36,856 nucleotides of DNA, from positions 1-36,856 of the forward strand of contig JAAYGA010000168.1 of assembly GCA_012727935.1 (NCBI GenBank), given 5' to 3'. The DNA comes from Pseudomonadaceae bacterium. Lineage in GTDB: Bacteria > Pseudomonadota > Gammaproteobacteria > Pseudomonadales > Halomonadaceae. The translations under genes were made by a program, and so were the position numbers. The notes below the pieces were generated by a model. That model did not search any database, had not been told where the DNA came from, and worked only from the letters and a program-made list of their open reading frames with translations. Below are positions 26,101-35,574 of the stretch, one piece after another (position 1 is the first letter of the stretch; the number at the start of each line of letters is the position of its first letter).

Positions 26101-26151
26101 TAAGTTATTTAAAGATACCAAGTTATTTAGAGACCGAGTTATTTAATGCAA
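26101..26151. repeat. Three imperfect 17-base tandem repeats upstream of dksA
   Basis: The core AGTTATTTA recurs three times at exact 17-base spacing (TAAGTTATTTAAAGATA, CCAAGTTATTTAGAGAC, CGAGTTATTTAATGCAA) in the AT-rich 279-base gap between the kinase/ATPase gene and dksA. This is the dksA promoter side. No known site is recognised. Confidence 0.6.
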
Positions 26152-26320
26152 TTTTAAAGTAAACACAAGGATTATATCTAAAAATTTAGTCTTGCGGTTA
26201 ACAAAAAACACTGAACGACTAAGGCTAAGCTAACCTTTCAACTCACTTTAAAGGCGAATAAAGGCAAGCTAGCCCTTCAAATTATCTAACTATTTTCCTG
26301 CTTGCTCATCTTCCTGCTTA

Positions 26321-27901
26321 CTAATCTTCCAAACGTAAATAATCACGAATCAGCTTTACTAGCATTTGGCTAGCTGCTGGTGCATCAGTATCGACAGTAA
26401 CCGCCCGCGTTAACTCTTCAGCAGTTAAAGGGTCGTGGTTGGCTAGTTGGTGTTCTAATACTAGCAAATCAGCTTCGGCTACTTTTTCACCTTCTTGAAT
26501 GCGTTTGGTTAAGCGGCGGCGCAAGGTGGCTTGGTCAGCAGTTAAAGAAATAATTAGCGAGGTTAGGCCAAGGTTTTCAGCAACGGCATGTAACTGGTCG
26601 CGCTGGCTTTTCTTTAAGTTGGTGGCATCAAGAGTGACAGGAAAACAAGAACGCAGCACATTGTTTGCCAGCTGGGTTAAGCGGTTGTAAGTTAATTCAC
26701 TGGCTTCGGGCGTGTAAATACCGCCGGTTAATTCTGAGGAATGACTGTTTTCTTCTGCCTTTAACCCAAACAAACGCTTGCGCTCAACGTCGGAACGAAT
26801 GCGAATGCCGCCTAACTCTCTTACTACGCCGGTGGTTAGCGTGCTTTTACCACTGCCTGAAAAACCGTGGGTAATTAGTAAATAAGGTGAATGAAACTCA
26901 ATGTAGCTTTCGGCTAGGTCTGTGTAGCTGCGGTATTGGCGCATCACGCTGGCCTTGTCTTCATCGTCTAGGCCAGGTTGTGCTAAGCGGAAGAGGTTCA
27001 CTTTGGCTCTAACCAATGCACGGTAAACCTTATAGAAGCACAGTAGTTCTAAGCCTTCGTAATCGCCGGTTTGTTCAAGGTAATGGTTAAGGGTTATTTG
27101 TGCCATTTGCTTTAGGCCACGGTCTTCCAAATCCATCAACAAGAAAGCTAGGTCGCTTATTACATCGCACCAGCGGAACGCATCGTTAAATTCTATGCAA
27201 TCAAAGGCAATCACCTTGCCTTGCCAAAGGGTGGTGTTACCCAAGTGCAAGTCGCCGTGGCCTTCACGCACAAAACCGTCGGCTAGGCGCTTGGCAAAGG
27301 TTTCTTTATGGCGTGAAAAAGTGTCTTTAGACCAGTCTTCCAAAACTTGCAGCTGCTTTAAGCTGTCTTCATCGTCAGCAGGCAACAGCTCACGAATTTG
27401 GTCAAAGTTTTGCTCTGCCGGAAACCAAATGGATTCAGGAGAACCCAAACCCTTGGGTGGCTGTCCAGGTGCTAGGTGCGTATGAAAATCAGCCAACTGT
27501 TCAGCCAACTGCAGCAAATGGCTTTCTTTTAGCTCACCGCGCTGTTGCAAAGCATTTAGCAGCTGTGAATCATCAAAGCGACGCATTCTAAGCAGGTATT
27601 CAAAAGGGGCGCTAGCATCATCAAAGCTAGGTGCTTCTGCACTGCCCGACAAAGGCAGCACATTCAAATAAAACTCAGGCGCTAGGCGCTGATTCAGTTT
27701 TAACTCTAGCTCACAGAAGTGTTTACGCTGCTCTAGGCTTGAGTAATCAAGAAAGCCAAAGTTAACTGGCTTTTTAAGTTTGTAAGCAAATTCACCGGCC
27801 AAAAAAACCCAAGAAATGTGGGTTTCACGAATAAGCACTTCATCAACAGGATGAGGGTAGTTTGCTGGGTTCTTTAGTGCCTGAACTAATGCCTCGTTCA
27901 C
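26321..27901 (-). CDS. Bifunctional aminoglycoside phosphotransferase-like / P-loop ATP-binding protein
   Basis: 526 residues with two parts. Residues 1-340 resemble a kinase of the APH/choline kinase fold: HGDLHLGNTTLWQGKVIAFDCIEFND holds the catalytic Asp and Mg-binding Asp. Residues 345-526 are an AAA_33/zeta-like small kinase domain with Walker A GFSGSGKST, an IRSDVERKR acceptor-site motif and a late RRRLTKR. The combination is widely annotated in proteobacteria but its substrate is unknown to me; drug resistance is unlikely. The start is GTG with AGGAG six bases upstream. It is 29 bases after hemL on the same strand, so probably the last gene of the hemJ-thiDE-hemL operon. Confidence 0.82.
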   Translation of the reverse strand: MNEALVQALKNPANYPHPVDEVLIRETHISWVFLAGEFAYKLKKPVNFGFLDYSSLEQRKHFCELELKLNQRLAPEFYLNVLPLSGSAEAPSFDDASAPFEYLLRMRRFDDSQLLNALQQRGELKESHLLQLAEQLADFHTHLAPGQPPKGLGSPESIWFPAEQNFDQIRELLPADDEDSLKQLQVLEDWSKDTFSRHKETFAKRLADGFVREGHGDLHLGNTTLWQGKVIAFDCIEFNDAFRWCDVISDLAFLLMDLEDRGLKQMAQITLNHYLEQTGDYEGLELLCFYKVYRALVRAKVNLFRLAQPGLDDEDKASVMRQYRSYTDLAESYIEFHSPYLLITHGFSGSGKSTLTTGVVRELGGIRIRSDVERKRLFGLKAEENSHSSELTGGIYTPEASELTYNRLTQLANNVLRSCFPVTLDATNLKKSQRDQLHAVAENLGLTSLIISLTADQATLRRRLTKRIQEGEKVAEADLLVLEHQLANHDPLTAEELTRAVTVDTDAPAASQMLVKLIRDYLRLED

Positions 27902-27930
27902 GAGCAGCTCCTAAGGTGGTTATTAAAGTT

Positions 27931-29217
27931 TTATTTCAAGCTAGCAAAGGCAATTTCTGCGGCTGCTAAAGTGGCCTGAAGTTCCTTTTCTTGGTGGACA
28001 GCCGACACAAAGCCAGCCTCATAAGCCGACGGCGCAAGGTAAACGCCCTCTTTTAACATGGCATGAAAGAAAGCGTTAAAGCGTTCTAGGTTACAAGCCG
28101 TAGCATCGGCAAAGTTACGCACCACTTTTTGCTGGGTAAAGAACAAGCCAAACATGCCACCCACCTGTTGGGTCATAAATGGAATATCCGCTGCCTTGGC
28201 TTTTTCTTCTAGGCCACGGCACAGGCGTTCGGTATAGCTGCTTAGGTGTTTGTGGAAGTTAGGCGCATTACTAATTTTTTGTAATAGTGCCAAACCTGCC
28301 GCCATTGCCAAAGGGTTACCCGAAAGCGTACCGGCCTGATAAACCGGACCAAGTGGCGAAAGGTGGTCCATAATTTTAGCTTTACCGCCAAAAGCACCCA
28401 CCGGCAAACCACCGCCCACAATTTTACCAAGGGTAGTTAAGTCTGGGTCAATATTGTAGTGCTGTTGTGCGCCACCCAGTGCCACACGGAAGCCGGTCAT
28501 CACTTCGTCAAAAATTAACAAAGCGCCCGACTCACTGCACACTTCACGCAGCGTTTCTAAAAAACCAGCTTGGGGTGGAATGCAGTTCATATTGCCAGCC
28601 ACGGGCTCCACAATAATGCAGGCAATTTGGTCGCCTAGCTCTTTAAAGCATTCACGCACACCTTCGCTGTCGTTAAACGTAAGCGTTAGGGTGTGTTTAG
28701 CAAAATCGGCAGGCACACCAGGGGATGTGGGTACGCCAAAGGTGAGTGCGCCAGAACCTGCTTTAACTAATAAAGAATCGCTGTGACCGTGGTAACAACC
28801 TTCAAACTTAACAATCTTGTCGCGGCCTGTGTAACCTCTGGCAAGCCGAATGGCACTCATAGTGGCTTCAGTGCCTGAGCTAACCATACGAACCTTTTCC
28901 ATCGAAGGCACTAGCTTGCAAACCAGTTCTGCCATGTCGGTTTCTAAGGCCGTGGGCGCACCATAAGAAAGGCCAAGGTCTAAACGGCTACGCACAGCAT
29001 CTAAAATGTCTTTATCGGCATGGCCGGTAATCATAGGCCCCCAAGAGCCCACGTAATCAATGTAACGCTGGTCATCTTCGTCAATTAAATAAGCACCTTC
29101 AGCTTTTTTAATAAAAACAGGACTACCACCCACACTTTTAAAGGCGCGAACGGGTGAGTTAACGCCACCAGGAATGAATTGTTGGGCGCGTTTAAATAGA
29201 TCTTCTGAGCGTGTCAT
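27931..29217 (-). CDS. hemL: Glutamate-1-semialdehyde 2,1-aminomutase
   Basis: Start moved to ATG 29217 (428 residues, family norm about 427): GAGG lies six bases upstream and [26 protein letters not shown] is the classical N-terminus. The PLP-dependent class III fold is clear: [43 protein letters not shown] and the Schiff-base lysine in [14 protein letters not shown]. It makes 5-aminolevulinate, the heme precursor, from glutamate-1-semialdehyde (C5 pathway). It overlaps the end of thiE by 26 bases and lies two genes after hemJ and thiD, so heme and thiamine genes share a transcript. Confidence 0.97.
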   Translation of the reverse strand: MTRSEDLFKRAQQFIPGGVNSPVRAFKSVGGSPVFIKKAEGAYLIDEDDQRYIDYVGSWGPMITGHADKDILDAVRSRLDLGLSYGAPTALETDMAELVCKLVPSMEKVRMVSSGTEATMSAIRLARGYTGRDKIVKFEGCYHGHSDSLLVKAGSGALTFGVPTSPGVPADFAKHTLTLTFNDSEGVRECFKELGDQIACIIVEPVAGNMNCIPPQAGFLETLREVCSESGALLIFDEVMTGFRVALGGAQQHYNIDPDLTTLGKIVGGGLPVGAFGGKAKIMDHLSPLGPVYQAGTLSGNPLAMAAGLALLQKISNAPNFHKHLSSYTERLCRGLEEKAKAADIPFMTQQVGGMFGLFFTQQKVVRNFADATACNLERFNAFFHAMLKEGVYLAPSAYEAGFVSAVHQEKELQATLAAAEIAFASLK

Positions 29218-29878
29218 TGAGAGCCTCATGAGAAGTAAATGGAAGGGTGGGTTCAAAAGCCTTACGAAAATTACGAACGGCTTCTTCTGGACAAGGTTGG
29301 TCAAAAATACTGGCAACAGAAGCAACCATAGCAGCACCGGCTCTGGCTAAGAGCGGCAGGTGTTCAACTCTAATGCCGCCAATAGCAAGAGTAGGTAAGC
29401 CTAAGTGTTCAGCCAGTTTAAAAATATTTAAATCGGCAGCTGGCGCATCAGGCTTGGTGCTTGAGGGGAAAAAGCGCCCAAAGGCTAGGTAACTAGCACC
29501 CGATAGAGCAGCTTGGCTGGCCAGCTGTAAACTGTTGTGGCAGGTGCTGCCAATAATGGCTTCTTGGCCTAACAGTTCACGCGCATGACGCAGGTTAGAA
29601 TCGCTTTGGCCTAAATGCACCCCAGCAGCTTCGCAAGCTTTGGCCAGTTCAGGGTCGTCATTAATAATTAGCTGGCATTCATAACTAAGGCACAGATCGG
29701 CCAACAGCCGCGTTTGGCGTAATGCTTTACTGGCATCGGCTGTTTTATCACGGTATTGCAAAAGCTTTAAGCCACCGCGCATCGCCGACTCTGCGGCTTC
29801 CTGTAAGCGCGTATCGTCGGGCAGCAGGTTAGCGTCGGTAATGGCATAAATACCACGCAAAAAGGGTTGATTAAGCAT
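29192..29878 (-). CDS. thiE: Thiamine-phosphate synthase
   Basis: TIM-barrel enzyme that joins HMP-diphosphate and thiazole phosphate to thiamine phosphate. Visible motifs: [47 protein letters not shown] (Mg/diphosphate binding), [31 protein letters not shown] and a GGIRVEHLP phosphate loop. I favour ATG 29878 over 29887, because AGGA precedes it by eight bases; it overlaps the end of thiD by eight. The gene follows thiD, whose product supplies the HMP-PP. No ThiM or ThiG is in the window. Confidence 0.95.
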   Translation of the reverse strand: MLNQPFLRGIYAITDANLLPDDTRLQEAAESAMRGGLKLLQYRDKTADASKALRQTRLLADLCLSYECQLIINDDPELAKACEAAGVHLGQSDSNLRHARELLGQEAIIGSTCHNSLQLASQAALSGASYLAFGRFFPSSTKPDAPAADLNIFKLAEHLGLPTLAIGGIRVEHLPLLARAGAAMVASVASIFDQPCPEEAVRNFRKAFEPTLPFTSHEALNDTLRRSI

Positions 29879-30689
29879 GGGGTACATCCTGCATTCTAAG
29901 GGGTAAAAGCTGTCCTTCGGTTAGCTTAAGGGCTTTTTCTAAACTCCGCCAAGTGTAATCTTGCGCCTTCACCGAAGCCGTTGCCAAAGCTTCGCCCCTG
30001 CCAAGTAAAGCAGCTAAAGCCGAAGCTAGCGTACAACCAGAGCCGTGATATTCGCCGTCTAAACGCTGCCAACGGTTAACAACTGGCTCGCTTGAAGCAG
30101 TGAAGAGCAAGTTTTTTACTGTGTGGGTTTGGTTGTGTGTGCCAGTTACTAGCACGGCTTTACAGCCCAGTTTAATAAGCTGCAAGGCTTTAAATTCAAT
30201 ACTGCCTTGGCCGGGAACTAACAAATCTAATTCGGGAAGGTTAGGGGTGATGACAGTACAAAAAGGTATTATCTGCTCTTTTAAATGGGCAATTAATTCT
30301 GCACTGCTAAACTCTGTGCCGCTGGTGCTGGCAAGCACTGGATCTAAAATTACCGGTATATCTGGAATGCGCTTTAGTAAGCTGGCTAGCGTTTCTTGAA
30401 TGGCTAAATTACCCAACACACCTAGCTTAATGGCGGCTGGCTGAAAGTCTGCCAAGAGGGTTTCTAACTGTTGTTGAAATGCTTCAATAGGCTGATAACT
30501 TACTTGCTTTATAAACTCGGTATTTTGTGCTGTTAAGCAAGTAATGAGTGTTAGCGGCCAAGTGCCTAAAGCCAATAAAGTTTGGGCATCGGCAATAATG
30601 CCTGCACCACCGGAAGGGTCATGCCCACCTATGGCTAAAACAGGCGGGTATTTTTTTTGAAAGTTAGGGTGAACCCCAAGCTTGATCAT
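29871..30689 (-). CDS. thiD: Hydroxymethylpyrimidine/phosphomethylpyrimidine kinase
   Basis: 272 residues, ribokinase family. The N-terminal VLAIGGHDPSGGAGIIADAQTLLALG and the C-terminal anion-hole motif HGSGCTLASALAA are typical of ThiD, with ILDPVLAST and TPNLPELDLL between. It phosphorylates HMP and HMP-P in thiamine synthesis. GGATG lies about eight bases before the ATG. It starts 19 bases after hemJ and overlaps thiE, so it sits in the middle of a minus-strand operon. Confidence 0.96.
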   Translation of the reverse strand: MIKLGVHPNFQKKYPPVLAIGGHDPSGGAGIIADAQTLLALGTWPLTLITCLTAQNTEFIKQVSYQPIEAFQQQLETLLADFQPAAIKLGVLGNLAIQETLASLLKRIPDIPVILDPVLASTSGTEFSSAELIAHLKEQIIPFCTVITPNLPELDLLVPGQGSIEFKALQLIKLGCKAVLVTGTHNQTHTVKNLLFTASSEPVVNRWQRLDGEYHGSGCTLASALAALLGRGEALATASVKAQDYTWRSLEKALKLTEGQLLPLRMQDVPHA

Positions 30690-30708
30690 AATTCAAACAT
30701 CCAACGCT

Positions 30709-31146
30709 TTACCAAGGCTTAATGACCGCAAGAAGCACTACAAAAATAAGTACAAAGACTGGCAGTTCATTAAAAAACCGATACCAAGTTTCGCTATGAT
30801 CATTTTTGTCTGCCGCTAAACGCCGTTGCAGCATACCACACCAAAAATGATAGATTATTAGCAGCGTTACTAAAACTAGCTTCAATTGCAGCCAAGTTTG
30901 TGAAAGGTAGCCTGCAAAGTTTAGGCTTAATAACCCTGTGCCTAACAGAACTACCGCCACCATTGAAGGGTTCATTATGCCCCTGTAAAGCTTACGCTCC
31001 ATAGTTTTGAAGCGTTCAACACCTTTAAGATCGCCCTCTGCTAGGGCTTGGGTGTGGTAGATAAATAGTCTGGGCAGGTAAAAAATGGCTGCGAACCAAG
31101 TGACAATAGCCATAATGTGAAAAGCTTTCAACCAGAGGTAAGCCAT
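30709..31146 (-). CDS. hemJ: Protoporphyrinogen IX oxidase HemJ
   Basis: 145 residues with about four membrane segments. The family signatures are clear: conserved His10 (LKAFHIMAIVTWFAAIFYLPRLF), ERKLYRGIMNPSMV, and the conserved Lys in WLQLKLVLV, followed by LIIYHFWC. HemJ oxidises protoporphyrinogen IX to protoporphyrin IX in the membrane, the penultimate heme step, in bacteria that lack HemG or HemY. It is the first gene of a probable operon with thiD, thiE, hemL and the kinase/ATPase gene, and is divergent from argC over 175 bases. Confidence 0.94.
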   Translation of the reverse strand: MAYLWLKAFHIMAIVTWFAAIFYLPRLFIYHTQALAEGDLKGVERFKTMERKLYRGIMNPSMVAVVLLGTGLLSLNFAGYLSQTWLQLKLVLVTLLIIYHFWCGMLQRRLAADKNDHSETWYRFFNELPVFVLIFVVLLAVIKPW

Positions 31147-31321
31147 TTATTTTCCATGCGTTTGGTTAAAAAAGGAAGGATACCTTAACACTTGTTATAA
31201 AGGTAATAAGACTGACGGCAAAGGCATACTTGATAAGTATTTTTGTGTATTATTAACCCCAGAAATTAACATGCTAGGCTGTTCAATAAGCGAAAAACAA
31301 GCGAAAAGTTAGGAGAGTTAA

Positions 31322-32371
31322 GTGATAAAAATAGGTATCGTTGGTGGAACAGGCTATACCGGTGTTGAACTGCTAAGGCTCTTGGCTTCACACTCCAATG
31401 CTCGCGTCGATGTCATCACTTCACGCTCTGAAGCAGGCATGTGCGTTGCCGATATGTACCCCAATCTTCGTGGTCATTATTCTTATTTGTTTTTCAGTGA
31501 GCCAGAAGTTACTAAGCTTGCCGCTTGTGACGTGGTTTTCTTTGCAACACCTCACGGCGTGGCACATGCCCTTGCCAATGAATTACTAGAAGCCGGTACT
31601 AGGGTAATCGACCTTTCTGCCGACTTTAGATTACAAAACGCCGACGAATGGGCTAGCTGGTATGGCCAGCCACACGGTGCGCCTGAATTACTAGGTGAAG
31701 CCGTTTATGGCTTGCCAGAAGTTGCCCGCGAAAAAATTAAAACCGCACGGCTAGTGGCTGTGCCAGGTTGTTACCCTACCGCAGTACAGCTGGGCTTAAT
31801 TCCCCTGTTTGAACGCGGCCTAGTTGAAACCCAAGGCATTATTGCTGATTGTAAATCAGGTGTTTCTGGTGCGGGCCGTGGTGCGAATGTGGGTTCGCTG
31901 TTTTGTGAAGCTGGTGAAAGCATGAAAGCTTACGCTGTGGGTAAGCACAGGCATCACCCAGAAATAACGCAAGGTTTAACCGCTGCCGCAGGCCAAGCCG
32001 TTGGCCTAACCTTTGTGCCTCACTTAATACCCATGATACGCGGCATTCACGCCACACTTTATGTGCGTTTAACCAGCGAAAATCAAAAACTAACCGATGC
32101 TGAATTACAACAAGTTTTTGAAGAGCGTTATAAAAACGAACCTTGTGTTGATATGATGCCGTGGAATTCCTGCCCTGAAACGCGTAGTGTTCGCGGAGCA
32201 AATGTGTGTAGAATTGGACTGCACAGACCACAAGGCAGTGATTTACTCATTGTTCTTGCTGTTATTGACAACTTGGTTAAAGGTGCCAGCGGACAGGCAG
32301 TGCAAAATATGAATATTATGTTTGGTCAAGATGAGTTAGAAGGTTTGCGTTTTGCAGGCCTAATGCCCTGA
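31322..32371 (+). CDS. argC: N-acetyl-gamma-glutamyl-phosphate reductase
   Basis: 349 residues. NADPH-dependent third step of arginine synthesis. The Rossmann motif [20 protein letters not shown], the ATPHGVAH motif and the active-site Cys150 ([12 protein letters not shown]), followed by [11 protein letters not shown] and GKHRHHPEI, are all present. The start is GTG with GGAGA five bases upstream. It is divergent from hemJ and is followed by a 38-base gap to the DUF6776-like gene, as in Pseudomonas. Confidence 0.97.
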   Translation: MIKIGIVGGTGYTGVELLRLLASHSNARVDVITSRSEAGMCVADMYPNLRGHYSYLFFSEPEVTKLAACDVVFFATPHGVAHALANELLEAGTRVIDLSADFRLQNADEWASWYGQPHGAPELLGEAVYGLPEVAREKIKTARLVAVPGCYPTAVQLGLIPLFERGLVETQGIIADCKSGVSGAGRGANVGSLFCEAGESMKAYAVGKHRHHPEITQGLTAAAGQAVGLTFVPHLIPMIRGIHATLYVRLTSENQKLTDAELQQVFEERYKNEPCVDMMPWNSCPETRSVRGANVCRIGLHRPQGSDLLIVLAVIDNLVKGASGQAVQNMNIMFGQDELEGLRFAGLMP

Positions 32372-32409
32372 CCTTTGTAACTGACTGAGCAGTTGGCGGA
32401 TATCGAAAA

Positions 32410-33147
32410 ATGAATAAAGGACAGGGAGAGCGCCTACAGATCGTTACTTACAATCCGATGCGGCGCTTTATTAATCGAATTATTGTCTTAGGTTTAATCC
32501 TTGCTTTAACAGCAAGCGGTTATTTCTATGGTCAATGGACAGTTTGGCACGAGTGCGGCTCTGCCGTTGTTGAACGCGACGACCTTAGAGAAAAAACCAA
32601 GCAACAGGAAAAAGAGCTAGTCGACTTAAGGCGCAGGGTGCTAGTAACAGAAAGCAGCAATGCAATAGACAAACAAACACACCAAGAAGTGCATCAAACC
32701 ATCTTAGATTTAAATGCCCATATTGGTAAGTTAGAAAATGAATTACATTTTTATCAGCGTGTTATGGCACCAGAAAAAGCAGATCAAGGTCTTAGAATTG
32801 ATCGCTTCGACATTAAGCCAACAGACAACCCTAAAGTGTTTGATTATCAACTAGTCATTACACAAGTAACTGATAACAACTCGTTTGTTGAAGGCCGTGC
32901 TTTAGTTAGCTTGGTTGGTGCGCGGGGGCAAACACTCAATGTAACCCTGCCACTAAAAGATGTTTCACCCGAAGTCGATGAGTTAAGCATAAGGTTTAGG
33001 TTCCGTTTCTTTCAGAACGTAGCTGGACAGATACACTTGCCCGAAGACTTTGTACCAGAAAGAGTACAGGTGATTTTGCAATCAATTGGAAGCAAAGCTA
33101 TGCGTATCGAAACAGAGTTTGGCTGGACTAGCCAGGAGGCAATTTAA
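32410..33147 (+). CDS. DUF6776-like membrane-anchored coiled-coil protein
   Basis: 245 residues. One N-terminal membrane segment (IIVLGLILALTASGYFYG), a coiled coil of about 70 residues (ERDDLREKTKQQEKELVDLRRRV...LNAHIGKLENEL), and a beta-rich C-terminal domain (YQLVITQVTDNNSFVEGRALVSLVGARG ... VQVILQS). I recognise the DUF6776-like layout found next to argC/bactofilin in pseudomonads; function is unknown. The topology suggests it is periplasmic with the N-terminus in the cytoplasm. The bactofilin gene begins at the next base after its stop, so the two are very likely co-translated and may work together in the envelope. Confidence 0.75.
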   Translation: MNKGQGERLQIVTYNPMRRFINRIIVLGLILALTASGYFYGQWTVWHECGSAVVERDDLREKTKQQEKELVDLRRRVLVTESSNAIDKQTHQEVHQTILDLNAHIGKLENELHFYQRVMAPEKADQGLRIDRFDIKPTDNPKVFDYQLVITQVTDNNSFVEGRALVSLVGARGQTLNVTLPLKDVSPEVDELSIRFRFRFFQNVAGQIHLPEDFVPERVQVILQSIGSKAMRIETEFGWTSQEAI

Positions 33148-33678
33148 ATGTTTGGAAAAAAATCTATGCCTACTAATAATTTTGACACTTTAATTTCAAG
33201 CAAGGCAGAAATTGTCGGTGATATTCATTTTTCTGGCGGGCTACATATCGACGGCAAGGTGTATGGAAACATTATTGCCGATGATGAATCTAAGGCAGTG
33301 CTAAGAGTAAGTGAAAAAGGTGCGGTTGAAGGCGAAGTGTCGGTTCCTCACCTTATCGTTAACGGCACCATTGTTGGCGACGTTCATTCTTGTGAACACC
33401 TAGAACTAGCAGCCAAAGCTGTTATTAAAGGCGATATCTTCTATAACACCGTAGAAATGGTGATGGGTTCTCAGGTTGATGGGCGTTTAGAACACCGCTA
33501 TAAAAGCAATAAAGGCAGTGAGAAAGCCAAAATGCCTAAGCAGGTAACCAAAGAAAAGCCTAAGTCACAGCTGCAAATTACTGACGAATCTAAGCCAGCC
33601 GAATTAAAAATGGCGACCAAGCCTAATCCTGCGGCCTCAGCTGACATTAAGCCTGCTTTAGATACTGCAAAAAAATAA
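33148..33678 (+). CDS. Bactofilin-family cytoskeletal polymer protein
   Basis: 176 residues with the bactofilin core (about 10-120): repeated hydrophobic beta-helix turns FDTLISSKAEIVGDIHFSGG, LHIDGKVYGNII, GAVEGEVSVPHLIVNGTIVGDVHS, AKAVIKGDIFY, and a basic, low-complexity C-terminal tail (about 125-176, Lys/Pro/Ala rich). Bactofilins polymerise without nucleotides and organise cell shape, stalks or cell-wall enzymes. GGAGG lies a dozen bases upstream of the ATG, inside the previous gene, which ends at the base before it. Confidence 0.93.
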   Translation: MFGKKSMPTNNFDTLISSKAEIVGDIHFSGGLHIDGKVYGNIIADDESKAVLRVSEKGAVEGEVSVPHLIVNGTIVGDVHSCEHLELAAKAVIKGDIFYNTVEMVMGSQVDGRLEHRYKSNKGSEKAKMPKQVTKEKPKSQLQITDESKPAELKMATKPNPAASADIKPALDTAKK

Positions 33679-33720
33679 GTGCTACTTTTTAGTTTGCTTT
33701 TTAGCTAGCCAATAAAAACC

Positions 33721-33753
33721 AGCCACCCATTATTAAGCTTTTAATAGGTGGCT
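33721..33753 (+). terminator. Hairpin downstream of bactofilin gene
   Basis: Arms AGCCACC and GGTGGCT extend with a mismatch into ATTA/TAAT pairs. It lies about 45 bases after the stop. The following bases (GCTTGCTATTAG) lack a long T-run, so termination is only possible. Confidence 0.35.
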
Positions 33754-33865
33754 GCTTGCTATTAGTAGAAAGCTAATTCTGAGTAGCTTATTAAGCCTCG
33801 CCGCTATACTTGACTAGATTGCTAGGTTAAGTCAAACTTTAGCCTAGTATATTGGAGTTAATTAT

Positions 33866-34219
33866 ATGACCTCTGTTGTAAGTTTTACTCCTCAACCACT
33901 ACTAATTACAGCTGCAGCAGTAAAAAAGGTGCAAAGGTTGGTTGAAGAAGAAAATAACCCTGAACTCAGCTTGCGTGTTTATGTTACTGGCGGCGGCTGT
34001 TCTGGCTTTCAGTATGGTTTTGATTTTGACGACCAAACCCAGCCAGACGACACCATCATAAAAGAACAGGGCGTGCGCTTTTTGCTAGACGAACTTAGCT
34101 ACCCCTACTTAAACGGCTCAACAGTCGATTACGTCGAAGGTTTAGAAGGCGCTAAATTCATCATAGTGAACCCTAACGCCTCAGCTACTTGTGGTTGCGG
34201 TTCTTCTTTTACTGTCTAA
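33866..34219 (+). CDS. erpA: Iron-sulfur cluster insertion protein ErpA
   Basis: 117 residues, A-type carrier. The three cluster-binding cysteines are Cys45 ([13 protein letters not shown]), Cys109 and Cys111 ([12 protein letters not shown]). ErpA hands 4Fe-4S clusters to targets such as IspG/IspH. GGAG lies nine bases before the ATG. It follows bactofilin in a Pseudomonas-like order and converges with anmK. A single conserved family with standard length, so the call is firm; IscA/SufA are excluded mainly by context and the ErpA-type [16 protein letters not shown] stretch. Confidence 0.95.
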   Translation: MTSVVSFTPQPLLITAAAVKKVQRLVEEENNPELSLRVYVTGGGCSGFQYGFDFDDQTQPDDTIIKEQGVRFLLDELSYPYLNGSTVDYVEGLEGAKFIIVNPNASATCGCGSSFTV

Positions 34220-34271
34220 CTTCTAGTGAGTCGTTAAGCAACTAGCTAAAAAATACAGCTAAGAAAGATAG

Positions 34272-35411
34272 CTAAGCAGGATAAAACCCACCTAAAACCC
34301 TTTCCCCTTTAGCGCCGGTTACACTGGGCAGGTTACCGCTTTTATTATGGTAATGCCGCCAAGCCAGCCAAGCAAAAGCCGCTGCTTCAACGTCTTGGGG
34401 TGGAATACCCAAGGCTTCAGTGGAAGCCAAGGGGCGGGGGCTAGCCAGTTCAATAATTCTTGCCCTTAAAAAGCTGTTTTGCCAACCCCCTCCGCAAACA
34501 AATACCTCTGCTATTGCCTTAGGGTCAAGCATTCTTATTTGATCAACCAAAGAAACAGCGGTTACCTCAACCAGTGTTCTAAGCACGTCTTTGGCAGCAA
34601 ACTCACCGCTTCCTGAACAAGAGGCCAGCCAACTGCTTAGCTGTTGTGGGTTAAATAGCTCTCGCCCCGTGCTTTTGGGTGGTTTTCTGGCAAAATATTC
34701 GTTGGCTAAAATGGTGTTTAAAAGTGCAGGAATCACTTGGCCGCTGGCCGCCTGTTTGCCTTCAGCGTCAAAAGGCAACTGCCAATGCTGCTGGAACCAA
34801 GCATCTAATAACAAATTGGCAGGGCCAGTATCAAAGCCTATTACTGCTTGCTGTGGGTTGGCAGATAAAAGAAGAGCAGGCAAAAAAGTAAGATTAGCAA
34901 TGCCACCCAAGTTAATAATCACTCTATCTTTATTAGCCGAACGAAACACACTGTTATGAAACGCTGGCACTAAAGGTGCAGCCTGCCCACCGGCTGCTAA
35001 ATCGCGTCGCCTAAAATCGGCAATAACGTTTTTACCAGTTAATTCAGCTAGTAAACTTGGGTTTAATAGCTGTAAAGTATAGCTAGGCACTAAATTAGGC
35101 TGGTGTTCTAATGTTTGGCCATGACAGCCCATAGCTAAAGGTTGCTGGCTTTTGGGTAAATCAGCCAACAGCTGCAAAGCACAGTCAGCATAGAGGCGTG
35201 TTAAGCCATCTTCTGCCACGGCTAATTGGCGAAAAGTAAGCGTTTCAGAATGGGCTAAAAAAGTGAGCTGTTCTTTAAGTAACTTAGGCAGGTTAATAGA
35301 AGCACGCTTAAGCAGCTGGCTTGAACCCCCAGCCACATCAAAAGCAACCAGCACCCCATCCACTGCATCTAAGCTAGTACCAGACATCATGCCAATAAAA
35401 TGGCTGTTCAT
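34272..35411 (-). CDS. anmK: Anhydro-N-acetylmuramic acid kinase
   Basis: 379 residues. Phosphorylates and opens 1,6-anhydroMurNAc in cell-wall recycling, giving MurNAc-6-phosphate. Family landmarks: N-terminal FIGMMSGTSLDAVDGVL (ATP-binding), GCHGQTLEHQP, ADFRRRDLAAGGQAAPLVP, NLGGIANLTFLP, GFDTGPANLLLDAW and the late FVCGGGWQNSFL phosphate loop. It is divergent from tyrS; the mepM-type peptidase gene found between anmK and tyrS in Pseudomonas (as I recall) is absent here. Confidence 0.97.
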   Translation of the reverse strand: MNSHFIGMMSGTSLDAVDGVLVAFDVAGGSSQLLKRASINLPKLLKEQLTFLAHSETLTFRQLAVAEDGLTRLYADCALQLLADLPKSQQPLAMGCHGQTLEHQPNLVPSYTLQLLNPSLLAELTGKNVIADFRRRDLAAGGQAAPLVPAFHNSVFRSANKDRVIINLGGIANLTFLPALLLSANPQQAVIGFDTGPANLLLDAWFQQHWQLPFDAEGKQAASGQVIPALLNTILANEYFARKPPKSTGRELFNPQQLSSWLASCSGSGEFAAKDVLRTLVEVTAVSLVDQIRMLDPKAIAEVFVCGGGWQNSFLRARIIELASPRPLASTEALGIPPQDVEAAAFAWLAWRHYHNKSGNLPSVTGAKGERVLGGFYPA

Positions 35412-35574
35412 GCGAATTCCTTACGAAGCAGTTAGGCTTAACAAGCAGTTTGTAGGTGGTATACTTTGCCACAATTTAGGCTTCTAAACACGGCCAAGCA
35501 CCCATAAGTAGCGCCTATAGAATGGATAGAATGACACCAACTACAACAGTATTTATTGAAATTAAGGAAAGGTA

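Noticed and set aside
26321-27901. Aminoglycoside resistance gene
   Set aside because: The kinase half is a generic APH-like fold fused to a P-loop kinase and lies in a core operon, so resistance is not supported.
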